Positions 43,430 through 56,059 of a DNA stretch of 64,000 nt are shown one piece after another. A program made the translations under genes and the position numbers. Source of the stretch: Hydractinia symbiolongicarpus (lineage: Eukaryota; Cnidaria; Hydrozoa; Anthoathecata; Hydractiniidae). How positions within the stretch are numbered: the first letter of the stretch is position 1; each line of letters begins with the position of its first letter. The stretch spans positions 4,216,001-4,280,000 of the forward strand of contig NC_079875.1 of NCBI RefSeq assembly GCF_029227915.1. The letters are read 5' to 3'. The notes under the pieces were generated by a model. That model searched no databases. It had not been told where the DNA came from and was given only the letters and a program-made list of their open reading frames with translations.

Positions 43430-46400
43430 TCATTTCAGATATTTGAGTTCTGCTTCACTTAACGAAATCTGCTGTGTTTTCGCTATTCCACGAATGATAG
43501 CCTAAAAGAAACTAAATTTTATTACCAGTATAGCTCTGCCTCTTACACAAAATGGTACCGCAAGTAAGGAGACGCACGTAAGGCGGTATAAAACGGGTGA
43601 ATCCGTGCAACTAGTAAGGGTATGTTTATGGCTACGGAAAATTTACACATTCGAAGCTGCCTGTAAAAAAGCTACTCTTATATAATTTCCTGAAGCTGGG
43701 GCAATCCATCCGTTTCGGAACGGAAGGGGTTTATGATGTCATCTTTGTAACCGTTCATGAAAACCACATTATTCTGCACATTTTGTTAGTCAGATATAGA
43801 AGACGCGTTTAAAGAGATGAAAATCAAACTGTTACATTGTAACCTTAGTAACCTTTTTCGGCAACGATGATGCTATAATGGCTGACTCACAGCTTGCTCC
43901 TGAAAAGAATCTTAAATGACACTGGCCGATCTCTGTTCTCTTTTACGCGCCAACAGCCTTGAGACTTTTCTGTGCATTTTAGAATCATTTACTAAACACT
44001 TGACACTTCCCGTTTTTATTTCGCATTCCTCGACCAAAGAAATTAAAATATGAAAATACAATTAACTAAATGTTTATCGATTATTTAAAATAGTTTGGCA
44101 TAAAAAAACTGGTAACAAGTAACTTGAACAGTACGTATCTACGACTAATGTGGAAAGGATGGTTAACGTAAAATACAGGCCAATAAGCGTCCGTATCGAA
44201 TGTGCATTGCGTGCATATAAAATATGTACTGAGTGTAGCGAATTTAAATCGAGTGTATATCGAATGCGCAACAAGCGTGTATTGAATGTGTATCGAGTGC
44301 ACATCTGATGTGTACCAAATGCGCAACGAGTGCTTTTTAAATGTGCATTAAGTACGTAGCGAATGTTTATCGAATGTGCATTAAGTACGTAGCGAACGTT
44401 TATCGAATGAGCAACGAGTGCGTATTGAATGTGCATCAAGTACGCAACAAGCTCGTATCTGATATGTATCGAATGCGCAACGAGTTCGTATCTGATATGT
44501 ATGGAGTGCGCAACGAGTTCGTATCTGATATGTATCGAGTACGCAACGAGTTCGTATCTGATATGTATCGGGTGCGCAACGAGTGCGTATTGCATGTGTA
44601 TCAAATGCGTTGACAATTTCTTAGCAGGCAAACAGACAATTAACTTGAAATGGGTACCTCGGGTAACCAAACTTCGGAGACGTACGTGATCGGATTAAAG
44701 CTACTTTCTGGAAATTCTTTCTGATACCACGTGACCAGCATGCGTAGAAGGTCGTCAGACTAAAAACAAAGAGGTAATTTTACTGAGGAATTGCTTTCAC
44801 AATCGAGTGGAAGATGAAAAATATCTTTTTTTAATACTGACGAGATAAGTAAAGACTATTTGTTAGGTACTGCTTTCGACTTCGACGTCGCGTCACAACT
44901 AAAATGTGAGCATTTATTCAGCTAGTTTGACATTAAGCTTGCTAAATTTTACACCAATTACGTAAAGTGAATATGCCGAGCATGGTAGCAACATTAGCCA
45001 ATTTTTTTGCGTTAAGCTCATAGCAAAAATAATTTATTTTGAATCGTCTAAATCGTCCTTGACAAAATACCTAAATCGACTTGAAAAATGCCTGAGTTGA
45101 TTTTTTTTTGCAAGCTCCAAAAACACAATTCCCGAAATTTTAGTTTTTACACTCGTCCCGGAGGAGAGGAGTGTATTGGTTTCGGCTTGTGCGACCAAAA
45201 GTGACATGCGATCTGACCGAATATCGTAACTTACCCGCTCCCCCGCGCCATAATTCTTTTTTTTTTCCGCGACCCTATTTCCCGCTTCTTATCATGTTGT
45301 GCGTGTCTTAACCCGTAGTTTGCAGACCACAGACCAGTCGTTTATGCATCGCTACCGCTGAAGTCGAAGCATGCGCACTGCCCGCTGAGAATCGAAGCAC
45401 TCTTAGCTGTGTTTTCACATTTCTACGAAATTTTTCTAAAAATTAGTAGCGGAATATAAATGAAGTATCGCTGGAATATTTATCTTGCTTTCATGCAATC
45501 TGCTATCTTGCTAGACTTACTGACCTACTGTTGTTGTACAAAGTGTGCCTAGTGTGTTGTTGTTCTGCAAAGTCTGCCTTCACTCACTGAAATTTAAAAC
45601 TGCTAGATCGAGAAGACTTTCAATACCTGGGGAAGCTGCTTTAGGTACCAAGGTACGTCGTGCTGAATATTATTCATCATTCCATTGACTTAGTGTATTA
45701 TTTTATTTCATGTAACTAGCTAATTATGTTTTTCTGCCATGTTTTTACGATATCTTCTTTCTTGCACAAACTTCTATTATTATTGTGCGGGGATATTGAA
45801 TCTAATCCAGGTCCGGCTTACCATATTAAATCAGTTAATGGGTCATTTAATCAAGGCGACAAAAAGTTTGGTGAAACTGCTGGTATTCAGTGTATGTGCA
45901 ATGCTCTTCTAGCTATATGTTGGTCCCAACTCAAAAGAATTTCTTTTTTAATATCATTTGATTTAGTCATTTGATTTAGATAACATCTTAGAACATGGTG
46001 ATGCTAATTTTAAGCAGTCAAATTTCAACAGACCCTTGGCATGTTATGAGTTACCAACATCAATATTGATCGTTTTCAAATTGCTATAAGTTTCCTGAGT
46101 ATTACGTCAGCTCTTTTGGGTGATGAACATTACTTCTTAGCTCATGGACAAATGAATTCAGAAACAGTTCATTGTGTTTTCGAAAGCATATATTGGTTCA
46201 TAATGTTCATGATAATCCTGGGGTCAGTTCTGTTTCACTTCGCAAACTGTCCTTTTCATCTGATGTTCTTAATGTCATTGTTATTTACAGAAAAGTTAAC
46301 AGTCATCTGCAGACATTTTACAACATGCTGTCAAGGAAAATTGCAAGTTCTGGGTAAGCCATATCAATTATTTCGTAATAAAGTTTCCGACGAATGACCC

Positions 46401-49400
46401 TATCTTGGCTAGAAAATATTTAGTTCATATTTACACTAAGATAAGCTTCATTTTTTTTTCATTGTTTTGCAATAATGAACCTCAAAAGTATTTTGTTGTT
46501 ATTTAAACCTATAAACTGCTGAAACGATACTTTTTCTTGTTTTGAAAATTGTTTGTTCTCATTCATAGCTTTTCTCTAATGCTTGTCATTTGCTACAACA
46601 GTCACGCGAGTGCAACTGAAGACTACACAGATCGTATGCAGCCTTTATATTCGTCTGAACCATCACGTGAGCATTAATCCATCAGGTAATCTAGAAATCG
46701 CATTACGTTCTATGCTGGGGCATATACGATGCACATGGCGACATGCCTAATCTTATAATGAAAAAGAACGCATTACGTTCCATGCTGGGACATATACGAT
46801 TCACATGCAGACTTGCCTAATCTTATAATGGAAAGAAAACGCATTATGTTCTATGCTGGGACATATACGATTGACTTGCAGAATGTTATAGAACAATCTT
46901 GTGGAGCAGGTTGCTACTTCGTGAAAACGTCAGCGGAACAATGTTTGTATTAATTTTTTATGTATTAATGCATTATTCGAAACAATATTTATGACTCAAA
47001 ATTATTTGCGTACTAATCATGAAATTTATAATCGATTTGTGAAACCATGGGTAAATCTCTCTACGCGGATAAGTTTTCAAGTCTTGTGATTGGTTGATGC
47101 AATAAGTTACTCGCTTAATTATTTCTATTTCCTAATCCATGACACATTGGTGTGAGAAAGTTTCGGGTATGCGCATTTTGTTTTGAAATTTCTCAAATCA
47201 TTTTTCTTTCGAAAATCTCGATCACGATGTGTCGTGAAAACAACGCATTGAAACGTTCTCAGCCTTAGGAAAGTGTAGCGCGAAGACAGCGGTGATGTAT
47301 GGATAGTCGCCTCGGGGAAACGTAGTGTGAGACAGTTATGTGTGGATAGTCACGTGTTACGGAGACGTGAGACCGTGCTTAACGAACCGCACAGCTGCGA
47401 AGCCGGTTCATGGGTATTTGAACGCGCGCTCTGAGCAATCTGAGGATATTGCGCAATATATATGATCGTCCGTCCGATGAACAAAACTTTTCACTTGGTA
47501 GTTGAACCCGCCCCCGCTGAACTACGGCCGTAAAGCTATATGTCCATTTAGCGATTTTGTCGCTATTTCGCAAAATATAAGTAATAGAATACTCATGAAC
47601 ATGCACATATACAGAAACGACGAGTGTTTTAAACCGTCAAGGTTTCTTGTTTTTATTTAATTTGCAATTTTAATTTATTTCAGACCAACTTATTAAGACA
47701 AGGAAGCTTTAAATTGGACAGAAAATTTACTGTTAAAAACTACAAAAGAAAAAACAAAAACATCCCCTTTTTTTAATTTTCCAAAAGTTTCGCGAATAAG
47801 TCATTTCGCCCACCCAAATCTTCGCAATATTGATGAAATTTGCAAAAATTATTCAAAGGTACAATAAAAAAAATGACGTCGATAGTGATGAGGATGAAGA
47901 CAATGACACATACTAATCATCACATCATCTGATCATCCAACGTAATTTGAAACACATCCAATTTATAATAAGCAAAAAACTTCTCACCTGGTCTTCATCA
48001 AGTGGTCCGAACCCGGATGACCATTTTAACCGATCTTTTTCTTTTTGTGTTCCTTTAATAAATGTTGAATGTCTGTTAGAAGTTTGCTCACCACGTGTAA
48101 CAGCGAAAAGAAATGGCTGAAAAATAATTAGTTTTACAGCTGGCAACATCATGTCCATTTTAGGTCGCACATAAACTGTCGGCCTTATGTTACACACGGA
48201 GCCTATTTTTACAAGAATAACGTTAAAAAGGATGTATCCGTCTAGCTTGTTCCATACTAAATTTTTAGGTCGTACTATACTCAATAAAAATTAGTTCAAA
48301 TGAGCTTTCGCAAAAAAAAAAGATGGTCATATTAAAATGATCTACATTTGACTCATTTACAAACTTTCTCCATCTGCATAACATATTTTCGTGTAAGCCT
48401 CTAAGATCAAAATTAGCAATCTTTTATTTCTATTGTTGAAATCATACCTTGCTGGACTGTTTCACCCACTCCAACAGTTGTTTATTACAAGAACTAAACA
48501 AATATAAAATAAAATATTCAGATAATTTTTGTGTTTGTTTTGTAAACTGAATCAAAATAAAATAATAAGAACATGAACAAACAAAAACAAAAAACATACT
48601 CAGTGAGAACTCTGGACATTATATTAGTGGAAATACCTTGTTGGCCCTTATTACGCTAGCCCTGATTTAACACAAGCCCCTTTAACGTGGGCCCGTATTT
48701 CGTCAAGGCGGAATTTTGCGTTCCCGCTATTAAGAGCCGCATTTAACACCACAACAATTCATCTACATCAATTATAATATTTTTTTTGTTCGACGTTATC
48801 TTAAAGGTCTTTATCAACTGCATCATCTTGTGTTTCGGTATTATAACAAATTCTTCCGTCCTCTTTGAGATACGCTTACATGGATAATTAAAATGTAACA
48901 GTAGCTTGATCTCTGATCCGCCTTCGGAAATGGGAGAGACACTGCGCCTCCCTCGTGCAAAAAAAGTGAACAAATCGAGAAATCTCGCGTGAAATATGAC
49001 CAACTGTCACTGCACCAAATTCTGTCGAAAAGTGTTATTGTTACCGCACAGCAATACGGATTCAATTGAAGAGAAATTGCGTTTGTGTCTGTTGCCACAA
49101 AAACTGTTCGATTTACATATATTCTGTTCCAAAGCTTCTGTACGAGAGTGAGGGATTGGAAATTAAATACGAAAAGTTTTGTAACGAAAACTTAGCAACA
49201 ACTGCTATGTCTTCTTACCTGCTATGTCACCATAAGCTATGTCACCATAAGAGTAAGCTATTTTTAGTATCAGAAGAACTGATGACGAAAATCAAACAAG
49301 TTCTGACACATCTACGAGTAGCTGGTTGTACAACTTCTATGAAAGTTGTGATATCAATTGGAAATGGTGTGCTTTCTTCAACCTGTTCAGAAAAATGGTC

Positions 49401-52400
49401 AGAAATGGTGGAAAGTTAACTATTACAATTAAATGCAAGAGACATTCCCAAAATAATAAATTGGGTTAAACGGCGGGGTACAACTGCGAAAAAATCAACG
49501 AATTCTGCTCTGTATGACGACTTGGCTTTCACAGGGAAGAAAAAGATAGCAGAAAAAGCCTTCCAACACAAAGATCCTGTCATCAACTTCGATTAAACGC
49601 CTCTTTAGTCGCATGTCTTGCAAAAACCACTTTCCCAGAGAAAAACGCGGAAACTGTACCAATTGGGAATTTAAATAATAAACGTCAAATTAATAGAACA
49701 TCTGCTATTAAACTCTCTGGAGAGTTTTTGCTGATCCACTTAATATATACAGGGGAAACTAACAGTTATCATCTGAAAGTTAATTTTCTCAAAGGTGTCG
49801 ATATAAGTCATTCTGTGAACTACCAGGGAAATTCTAAACAACATATGTCCTTTTATTCGGAAGCCTTGCTTATTTTTAATGTGTTTAGAGGTAAAAAAAA
49901 CCTGAAATCAATGAGGCTTTAGAAAAGAATGATTGTCTTGTCCAACATGTACCTAATGACCATACAAAATTATTTCAACTTAATCAACAAAAGCGTAAAA
50001 TGTTTCATTTTAAAAAATACCATAAGAAGTTTTCAGTAAAATGGAAAAGAGTATCTATAATGTACTACCCTAATGTTAAGCACTATAATGTCCAGCTAAC
50101 CCCGGTGAAACCAATCCATTGTACTATATGCAGTTGGTTCGAGAGTTAAGTCCAGATTCCAAAAGGCTCTTATTTCTATAGCAGCCAAAGAAGCTGAAGC
50201 ACTTACAAACTTATGCGAAAACCCGGTAAAGGAAATTGAAAGCGGATAAAGCATAATTTTTCTCATTCATATCATAAACATGCTCATGAAAAAGCATTAG
50301 GGTAGTAAAAAAAAAAAACGCGTAAAAAATTTGAAGATAACGCCGGTCAGAGCAAATTTCTTTTAAAAAACCGACCCTTATTACGACAAAGGGTGGAAAA
50401 TAACGCCATTAAGGTAGTCGTTTGAGTGGAAAACAGCATCAACTTAGCAAGTACTAACTATGAGTTCGGCAGTGGTGGAGACCAAGTAAATAATGCTAAA
50501 AATTCGCTACTTTCTTCATACATTTCTCTACTTTCGGTTTAGAAATTTTTACACAATGTCATTTGTGGTAGAAAACATTAGTTAACTAGCGAGCACACTC
50601 AGCTAAGTTCTCTTTACTTTAGTTTGGTACCACGCTGGCTGTTCGACTTTGTTTTAAATACTACCATTTTTAAAAATATATCAAAAATTTGCATAATTAT
50701 GTGTAATTACGTGATTATGCGCGAAATTTAAGCATCGTTTTTTCTAACAGCTAAAATAAATTATGAAGGGCGTGCCGGACTCTTTTCTCTTTTATGATAA
50801 GTATTTTAGCAGTAAAAGAAGTAGAAAAGAAAAAAATTAGGCCGACTAGTGTATATTGACAAGTACGGTGTGTGTGTTACTTAGATAGAAACAGCTCAAT
50901 TGCTTATGATAATGATCTGCATAATTCCGCACACTTTTTGAGTAGTATGTATATTCTAGCTATGTTTCGTCAATTAGTATTACCTTGCGTTTCTTCTCGA
51001 TCTGTGGTTCGAATCATACGACATGATAGCTTTTATTGGACTCATTTGTGTCGATTTAATCTCTAAATACAAATATTTCTGTTTAAGCAAGTAAGCTCAA
51101 ATGCCTTGTTATACAGAATTTGCATATTTTTTTCTAAAACTAATTTTGGCCTTTCCTGGCTTTTAGACGCAAACTCAAAACATCCTTGACTAGTAGAGTG
51201 AAAAAAAGAATGTAAGTGTTACTTTAAAAGATTGGAAGTAATAGCTTCACCACAATAAAATGGATCACGTTTTATACACCAACATCAGTTAATGGAAAAC
51301 AGAGGCAGGCCATGATATAAGTTAATGATGAATGCACAGAACAACAACTCCCCCTCGAACAACATTTTCTGGTATAATTCTACTGTATTGACACGTCCCA
51401 AGGACAAAATTTAAAGGTAGCTTATGACATTTTAGTCCAGATAATAAAGCTTCGACGTGAATACCTTGTGAAACATCTTCGGATTCATTATTTTTAGCTT
51501 CGTCCAAGTCATTTTCACTCTTCTGCTCCTGATTATCACCCTCTTCATCCTCATCTTTATCATCCTCTTCTTCGTCAACGGCGTAAAAGAAATCTGTAAT
51601 TTTTCCCAATGCTAAATAAATGAAGAAGATTTTTGAAAGTTACACGCCTTACCATAACAAAATTCATTCCATTGAGGAGGAAAAAAAGCGAACGAACGAT
51701 CAAACAAACGCAACGAACATAAATACCGCGCTTCGTTAAATAATCACCACATTTCTCCATTCCATAGTTAAAATCAGATTCGGATTCACCAGCCTTCTAT
51801 AAAAAATTTAACAAATTTTTGATATTGTTCAACAAAAATTTAAATATTGAAAATATTGCCACTCATCTATCGACAGTCTTCAGCAGTTAGCTAGTTCGAA
51901 AAGACTGAAAAGAAGAGAATAGATTTAGAATAATTCATATCCAGGAGTCTTCCAAGCCCCCACCATATTTGCACCGTTCCACGTCCACTCATATTTGCAC
52001 AGTTGTAAGGTTTTTTTATTAGGAGTTCCCAAAAGTAGTGACCATCCTGTATATATAAAAACGAACTTACAATGAACTCATCCCGTTCCTCGCATGTGTA
52101 TGATTTTAACTTTGAAAGAGAAATTTTATATCTAAAAGAAATAAAATTGATCATTTATGTACTAATCTTCAAATGCAAAGTTTGTAATGTAAAAATATGT
52201 GAAAATAAAAAATGTTTAAAATTTAACAACTTTTTTTATTGTTGGGTTCTTAGGAGTGAAAAAATTGAGAAACTCTAACAAACTGGAACTTTAAAATAAT
52301 ATAAAAACTAGTATATGGGTTCTCATGCTTTTCAGATAAAAAACAAGAACACCCTTGCGGTTTTAACACTCGTTCCGAGTAGAATCTATGCAAGACAAAT

Positions 52401-55400
52401 AAGTTTTTCTTTGAATTTTCAAAATCTTTTTTCTAAATGCTTATAAGATTTTTTGAAATATCCTCGTTCTAAAATTTTCACACTATTGCTGATACGCGCG
52501 AAAGTTTTAAAGCACTGTTTTTAGAAGTTGGAGAACATTTAAAATCCAATTTAACATGAAAGAGAGAGTCCTGGTTTTATTAAAACTATTTTCACTTGGA
52601 CAGATCAACAATACAAATATTTTGTTAGAAGAACGCTTTAAACAACGCGCTCATAACTGTACATCGCAAAAATGTAAATATACTTCTTATCGCCTAAACC
52701 CGCCATTATGGATCTTTTAATACACCAATACACGAAATATTACATTTTTTTGTTGCACAACGGAAAAAATACTATACCAATACACTCCTCTTTAAACAGA
52801 CGAATGCAATATATCTAGACTGGATCTGCTAATAGACGTGGTCATACAAAAACACATCAACTTAAATGAAACGGGAAAATAAGGTTACAGGTTACACGGT
52901 AAACATCTCCAAAAGGCATAATCAAATAATATGGAGAAAGCAAAAAAACACGTTAATTATGTGTACATAATTTCTCACACGGCAAGACATTACACGGTGA
53001 CGTGAAAATGTTTTCAGTTTTTTTTGAAAAATCATCCTTTATGACTTCCAGAATAAAAATTCCCAAATTGGTTAACTTATCGTGATTTTTTTGGACCCCT
53101 AAATTTATTGGCGATAGCGTTTTAGACGAATGTCACCGCCCTTACCCTTCTTCAAAACTCCTGGCTGTCTCCATGTCTTATTGAAAAATGATTTTTTTAT
53201 TTTAGGGTAAATCGGTAAACCGGTTCAATCACGTGTCAAAAAATTTCAAAACGATTTCTCTTGATAAAATAAAGTTATGTTGTCAGTTTTAAGTTCCAGC
53301 ATAACCCTAACGGAAGTTCTTATTTTATATAAACTTAGGGATAGATAGTTTCGAGTAATGGCCAATATATAAGGCTTTGAGAGGTATGAGAACTAAATTT
53401 TTGATAGACAGGTGTCTAGATAGATAGTTATGAAAACTGAGGAAGCATCATAACTATACAACATAGCAAAAAGAGTAATAGAATTTATCCATTAAACTGG
53501 ATAGCCACATCTAGTACTTGGGGTTGAGATAATATGAATTGCATATTGATTGAATAAATATATTAATAGAACATGACGTAATAAACATACACTTTTTTAT
53601 TGGTGTTGTCTTCAGTTGCACTTTCAAAGAAATGAACTAATGCGTATGGTGGCTTTCTTTTTCTTCTCTTCATATATTTGTAAAACTAAAAAAACAAAAT
53701 TTCGAGATTTCTCAGGACATTTTTTTCTTTTTCTTCAGTTCAAATTCCAAGAAAAAAACGGATAACCATGTCAACTTCCTGGACTTTAAACAGTGTTTAA
53801 ACCACTGAAAAGTCTTTTTTATAAGGTTTGTAAGAAAATAAATGTCTTGGCTAAGGACATTTCCAAGATTCCCAGCAAAAAAATTCTATTTTTTTGGTGA
53901 ATTTTCAGTACAGTGGTCACTACGATAAAAATGTAAAGTTCATTCTTATCAACGTACTGCGCTGTTTTTTAAATTTACTAGCTAACTAAGTACTCCGGCA
54001 TATTGTAGGGAAAAAATTATCACAACCTGGATTTAATAACATCAGGAACAAGGGACTGTGAATAAATAAGATACGTATTTATTGTCCCAAAACTTGTTTA
54101 TTTTTCCTATATAAAAAATATTTCCTTTTAAAACCAACAGAAAACCTACTTCTCCATAAAAAGAAAGATTAAAAATTATGCTCATTAAATCTGACATGCC
54201 AAAACACTCTTGTGCGAGGTTTATTTTTAAGATTTCGGATTACATTCAATGTTTTAAACACTTTTACAGTTTTTGAGTGCGATTACTAGTATTTAAATGC
54301 TTTTTATGTATTTTTACATTCGGTTTTATTCCATATTGAACCATGCATGAGAAGCTGAAAACCTGATATCATTCAGCCTGCAACTGCTTTTCATAGCAAG
54401 AATTTTGTTCGTTAATAAAATTTAAATGCTTGTAGCTACATTCAATCTCGAGAATAAACGACTCGAAATAGGCATTCAACTTCATTATTTTACGACAAAA
54501 ATTATATACACTACTTAGTAGGAAATAGGATTTTTAATGTCTGCAATTGTGCACAAAATGTTTGATTAATTCAGTCTGTATTTGTAGTTAAGATTGTCGA
54601 TTTTAAAAATAACGTTAAAATGGGTGCTATATGAAAAGTATAACTTACAACAGCTGGCCAGAACGGATATTTTTCGAACTTGGCAAAGACCAAGTCGCCT
54701 TCCTTAAAATCACCTAAGTTAAACAAAACATGAATTAAAAATTGTTAGAAAACGTAATAATTCATGAGAATATACACATACTGGGTTGCTTTTTAACAGA
54801 TGTAAATGGATTTGGTAGATCTTCGTCTTCATCCTCCTGAAGTCTTTCAACATCACTGGAAAGATAGATAATAATAAAATGTCAGCAATCGTTGTGAAAT
54901 AGGTTGTCCTAAACACAAGCATTTTTTCTGACAAATATCTCTAAAAATTTATATAGACGTTTTGGCAGTACGACAGTTATTCTTAAGTCTAAAGTTCAAA
55001 ACAAAGCTTACAAAATATATGGGTGTTTCCTCTTTTACTGGGAAGCGGTTGAAACTCAGAATCCTAGTGTTGTGTAGGAACAACTGAAATAACATACCAA
55101 GTTTTTATAACTTTTAGGACTTAGGAGTGTAAGAGAGCTTTCTAATACGCAACCTATTCATAACAGTAACAATGCATTAATGTGTTTGTACCTATTTTTG
55201 GATGCTAATTCTTAACACTGTCAAAGAATAGGGACAAAGAAATAAAATTTGTATTTATATTAGAGTTTGTTTTCCTTTGTTTAGAACTTTAGAGTTATAT
55301 TTTATCAAAAGGAGTTGCCATTAATTTTTTTATGAGAAAGTTAAATTTACTCCTGTCGACGAAAGAAGGAATTTTGTGAACACACAGAAATGCAATGTAA

Positions 55401-56059
55401 CGGTTAATTTTCCTTTTGATTAATTAATGTTTATTTATCTCTTTATAAATCCTTGTATTTTTCATTTCTTATATCAACCTATAGAAAATGATAAGATCTT
55501 TCAAAATATTCATACTTTTAAATATAATATATTCATGTGAAGATGTCGTGATTTAAAAAATCATGCTTACTTTCCCTTACAGTATCCTTAAATTCTTGAC
55601 AAATTATATGTCGACTTTATAGTTCCCTTGACCTATTCTTGTTTTTAAAATTATTTTACAAGACAAATTTTTTACAGCCTTTTTCACCATGATGGCACCT
55701 TTGTGGTCGTATCAAAAACCACAGCACTGGCACTTTTAAAAGATTCTTCAATAATAACGATTCGACAAGCAAACAGATTACCTGCAGGCAACCTTCTCTG
55801 GTATCTCATCTTCTGTTGACGTATTTGTTTTTCTTTTACCCTTCACAAAAAACAAACAAAAAATAATTGTATGTTACTTATTATTAAAGCCACTATAGTA
55901 AGTTGATAGCAACGAATAAAATTTATTAGTAATAGCAAAACGTTAATTGGTATTGGTAGAGTAGTAGGACTGTATAATATTGTGCCACATGCCTTAAAAT
56001 ACAAAATAGAAAAGCACAAAAGCTAAAGATAAAATTATTTACCTACCATTGTTCTCCAT
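43430..56059 (-). CDS. PWWP-domain protein, MUM1/PWWP3-like, multi-exon
   Basis: Exons on the - strand: 56059-56043 (MENNG), 55832-55782, 54855-54782, 54713-54649, 53685-53593, 51796-51727, 51611-51465, 48493-48448, 48116-47988, 44759-44658, 43501-43430 (stop). An acidic N-terminus precedes the PWWP domain: DLVFAKFEKYPFWPAV in one exon and PPYALVHFFESA in the next. PWWP domains bind methylated histone H3 and DNA, so the protein is probably nuclear chromatin-bound. After it come DEEEDDKDEDEEGD, LLEWVKQSSK, SSGFGPLDEDQ, and a C-terminus reading LLRMLVTWYQKEFPES, YVSEVWLPE, AIIRGIAKTQQISL. The latter resembles the conserved end of MUM1/PWWP3 proteins. Splice phases agree except between 51465 (phase 1) and 48493 (needs phase 2), so one small exon there is not found. 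Introns contain several transposons. Confidence 0.75.
43512..43614 (+). repeat. Helitron-like remnant, 3' end (copy E)
   Basis: GTATAGCTCTGCCTCTTAC at the left, and GGCGGTATAAAACGGGTGAA then CCGTGCAACTAG before T at the right, match the 3' part of copies A-C. It lies in the last intron of the PWWP gene, just 11 bp from the acceptor of the final exon. Confidence 0.45.
44170..44625 (-). repeat. 33-bp minisatellite in PWWP-gene intron
   Basis: Units such as CGCAACGAGTTCGTATCTGA followed by TATGTATCGAGTG repeat every 33 bp; the first ones are diverged and the last five nearly identical. As 33 is divisible by three, long open frames appear on both strands (11-residue repeat HIRYELVAHSI on -). They are by-products. 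The array ends about 35 bp from the donor of exon 44759-44658. Confidence 0.85.
45726..46360 (+). pseudogene. Transposon-type ORF with N-terminal 2A peptide, broken
   Basis: ATG at 45726 starts a hydrophobic leader (MFFCHVFTISSFLHKLLLLL), then CGDIESNPGP, a full match to the 2A ribosome-skipping consensus D-[VI]-E-x-N-P-G-P (45792-45815). After the skip site comes GSFNQGDKKFGETAGIQCMC, a segment I associate with large cnidarian and fish transposon proteins with a cysteine-protease-like GETAGxQC motif; this assignment is from memory. The frame breaks at a 13-bp tandem duplication (TCATTTGATTTAG at 45954-45966 and 45967-45979). Similarity continues in other frames (DNILEHGD, LLGDEHYFLAHGQMNSE) to about 46360. 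It sits in a PWWP-gene intron, antisense to that gene. Confidence 0.7.
46699..46885 (+). repeat. 70-bp tandem repeat, three units
   Basis: CGCATTACGTTCTATGCTGG and CATATACGATTCACATGCAG recur at 46699, 46769 and 46840. It is intronic in the PWWP gene, close to the 2A-containing transposon remnant, and may be part of its 3' region. Confidence 0.75.
48743..49098 (-). pseudogene. HIRAN-domain remnant, second copy
   Basis: Read across two frames it shows VTVGHI-type and SREISRFVHFF-like sequence, then SVSPISEGGSEIKLLLHF. This parallels the GHIPREISRH and SPIPAGGLEVPLLLTF motifs of the copy at 35020-35743. A frame change near 48955 interrupts it. The orientation, opposite to the transposase, is conserved. 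Confidence 0.6.
49170..49920 (+). pseudogene. Jerky/pogo-like DDE transposase remnant, second copy
   Basis: Frames show LVSEELMTKIKQVLTHLRVA and VVISIGNGV, aligning with LPDELMLKVRDVITGVRLAG and VIAIGNGV of the first copy. Next come NWVKRRGTTAKKS, VINFD (position of the first catalytic D) and LIYTGETNSYHLKVNFLKG from the DDE core. Stops at about 49594 and frame changes before 49728 break it. It preserves the middle part missing from the 35871-36736 copy. Confidence 0.65.
50417..51464. other. PWWP-gene intron, one small exon expected but not found
   Basis: Splice phases demand an exon of length 3n+1 between 51465 and 48493. None could be chosen with confidence here. The reading frame past 51465 stays open to 51322, so an alternative donor is also possible. 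Confidence 0.35.
51797..53592. other. PWWP-gene intron, no feature assigned
   Basis: AT-rich intron. Direct joining of exons 53685-53593 and 51796-51727 is phase-compatible (0 to 0). The PWWP fold would normally continue with another aromatic strand, so a short exon may be hidden here. Confidence 0.4.

Larger units (their letters stand above)
48636..50414. mobile_element. Second HIRAN+DDE transposon, 1.8 kb, in a PWWP-gene intron
   Basis: The imperfect inverted ends CCTTGTTGGCCCTTATT and the complement of CCTTAATGGCGTTATTTTCC are flanked by TA (48634-48635 and 50415-50416). It holds a - strand HIRAN remnant (about 49098-48743) and + strand DDE transposase fragments (about 49170-49920) in the same divergent layout as 34834-37372. 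Many stops and shifts show it is older. It inserted between the PWWP-gene exons 51611-51465 and 48493-48448. Confidence 0.75.

Noticed and set aside
44074-44689. Long open frames with HIRYELVA-type repeats
   Set aside because: Explained by the 33-bp minisatellite; similar frames are open on both strands and there is no start context or homology.
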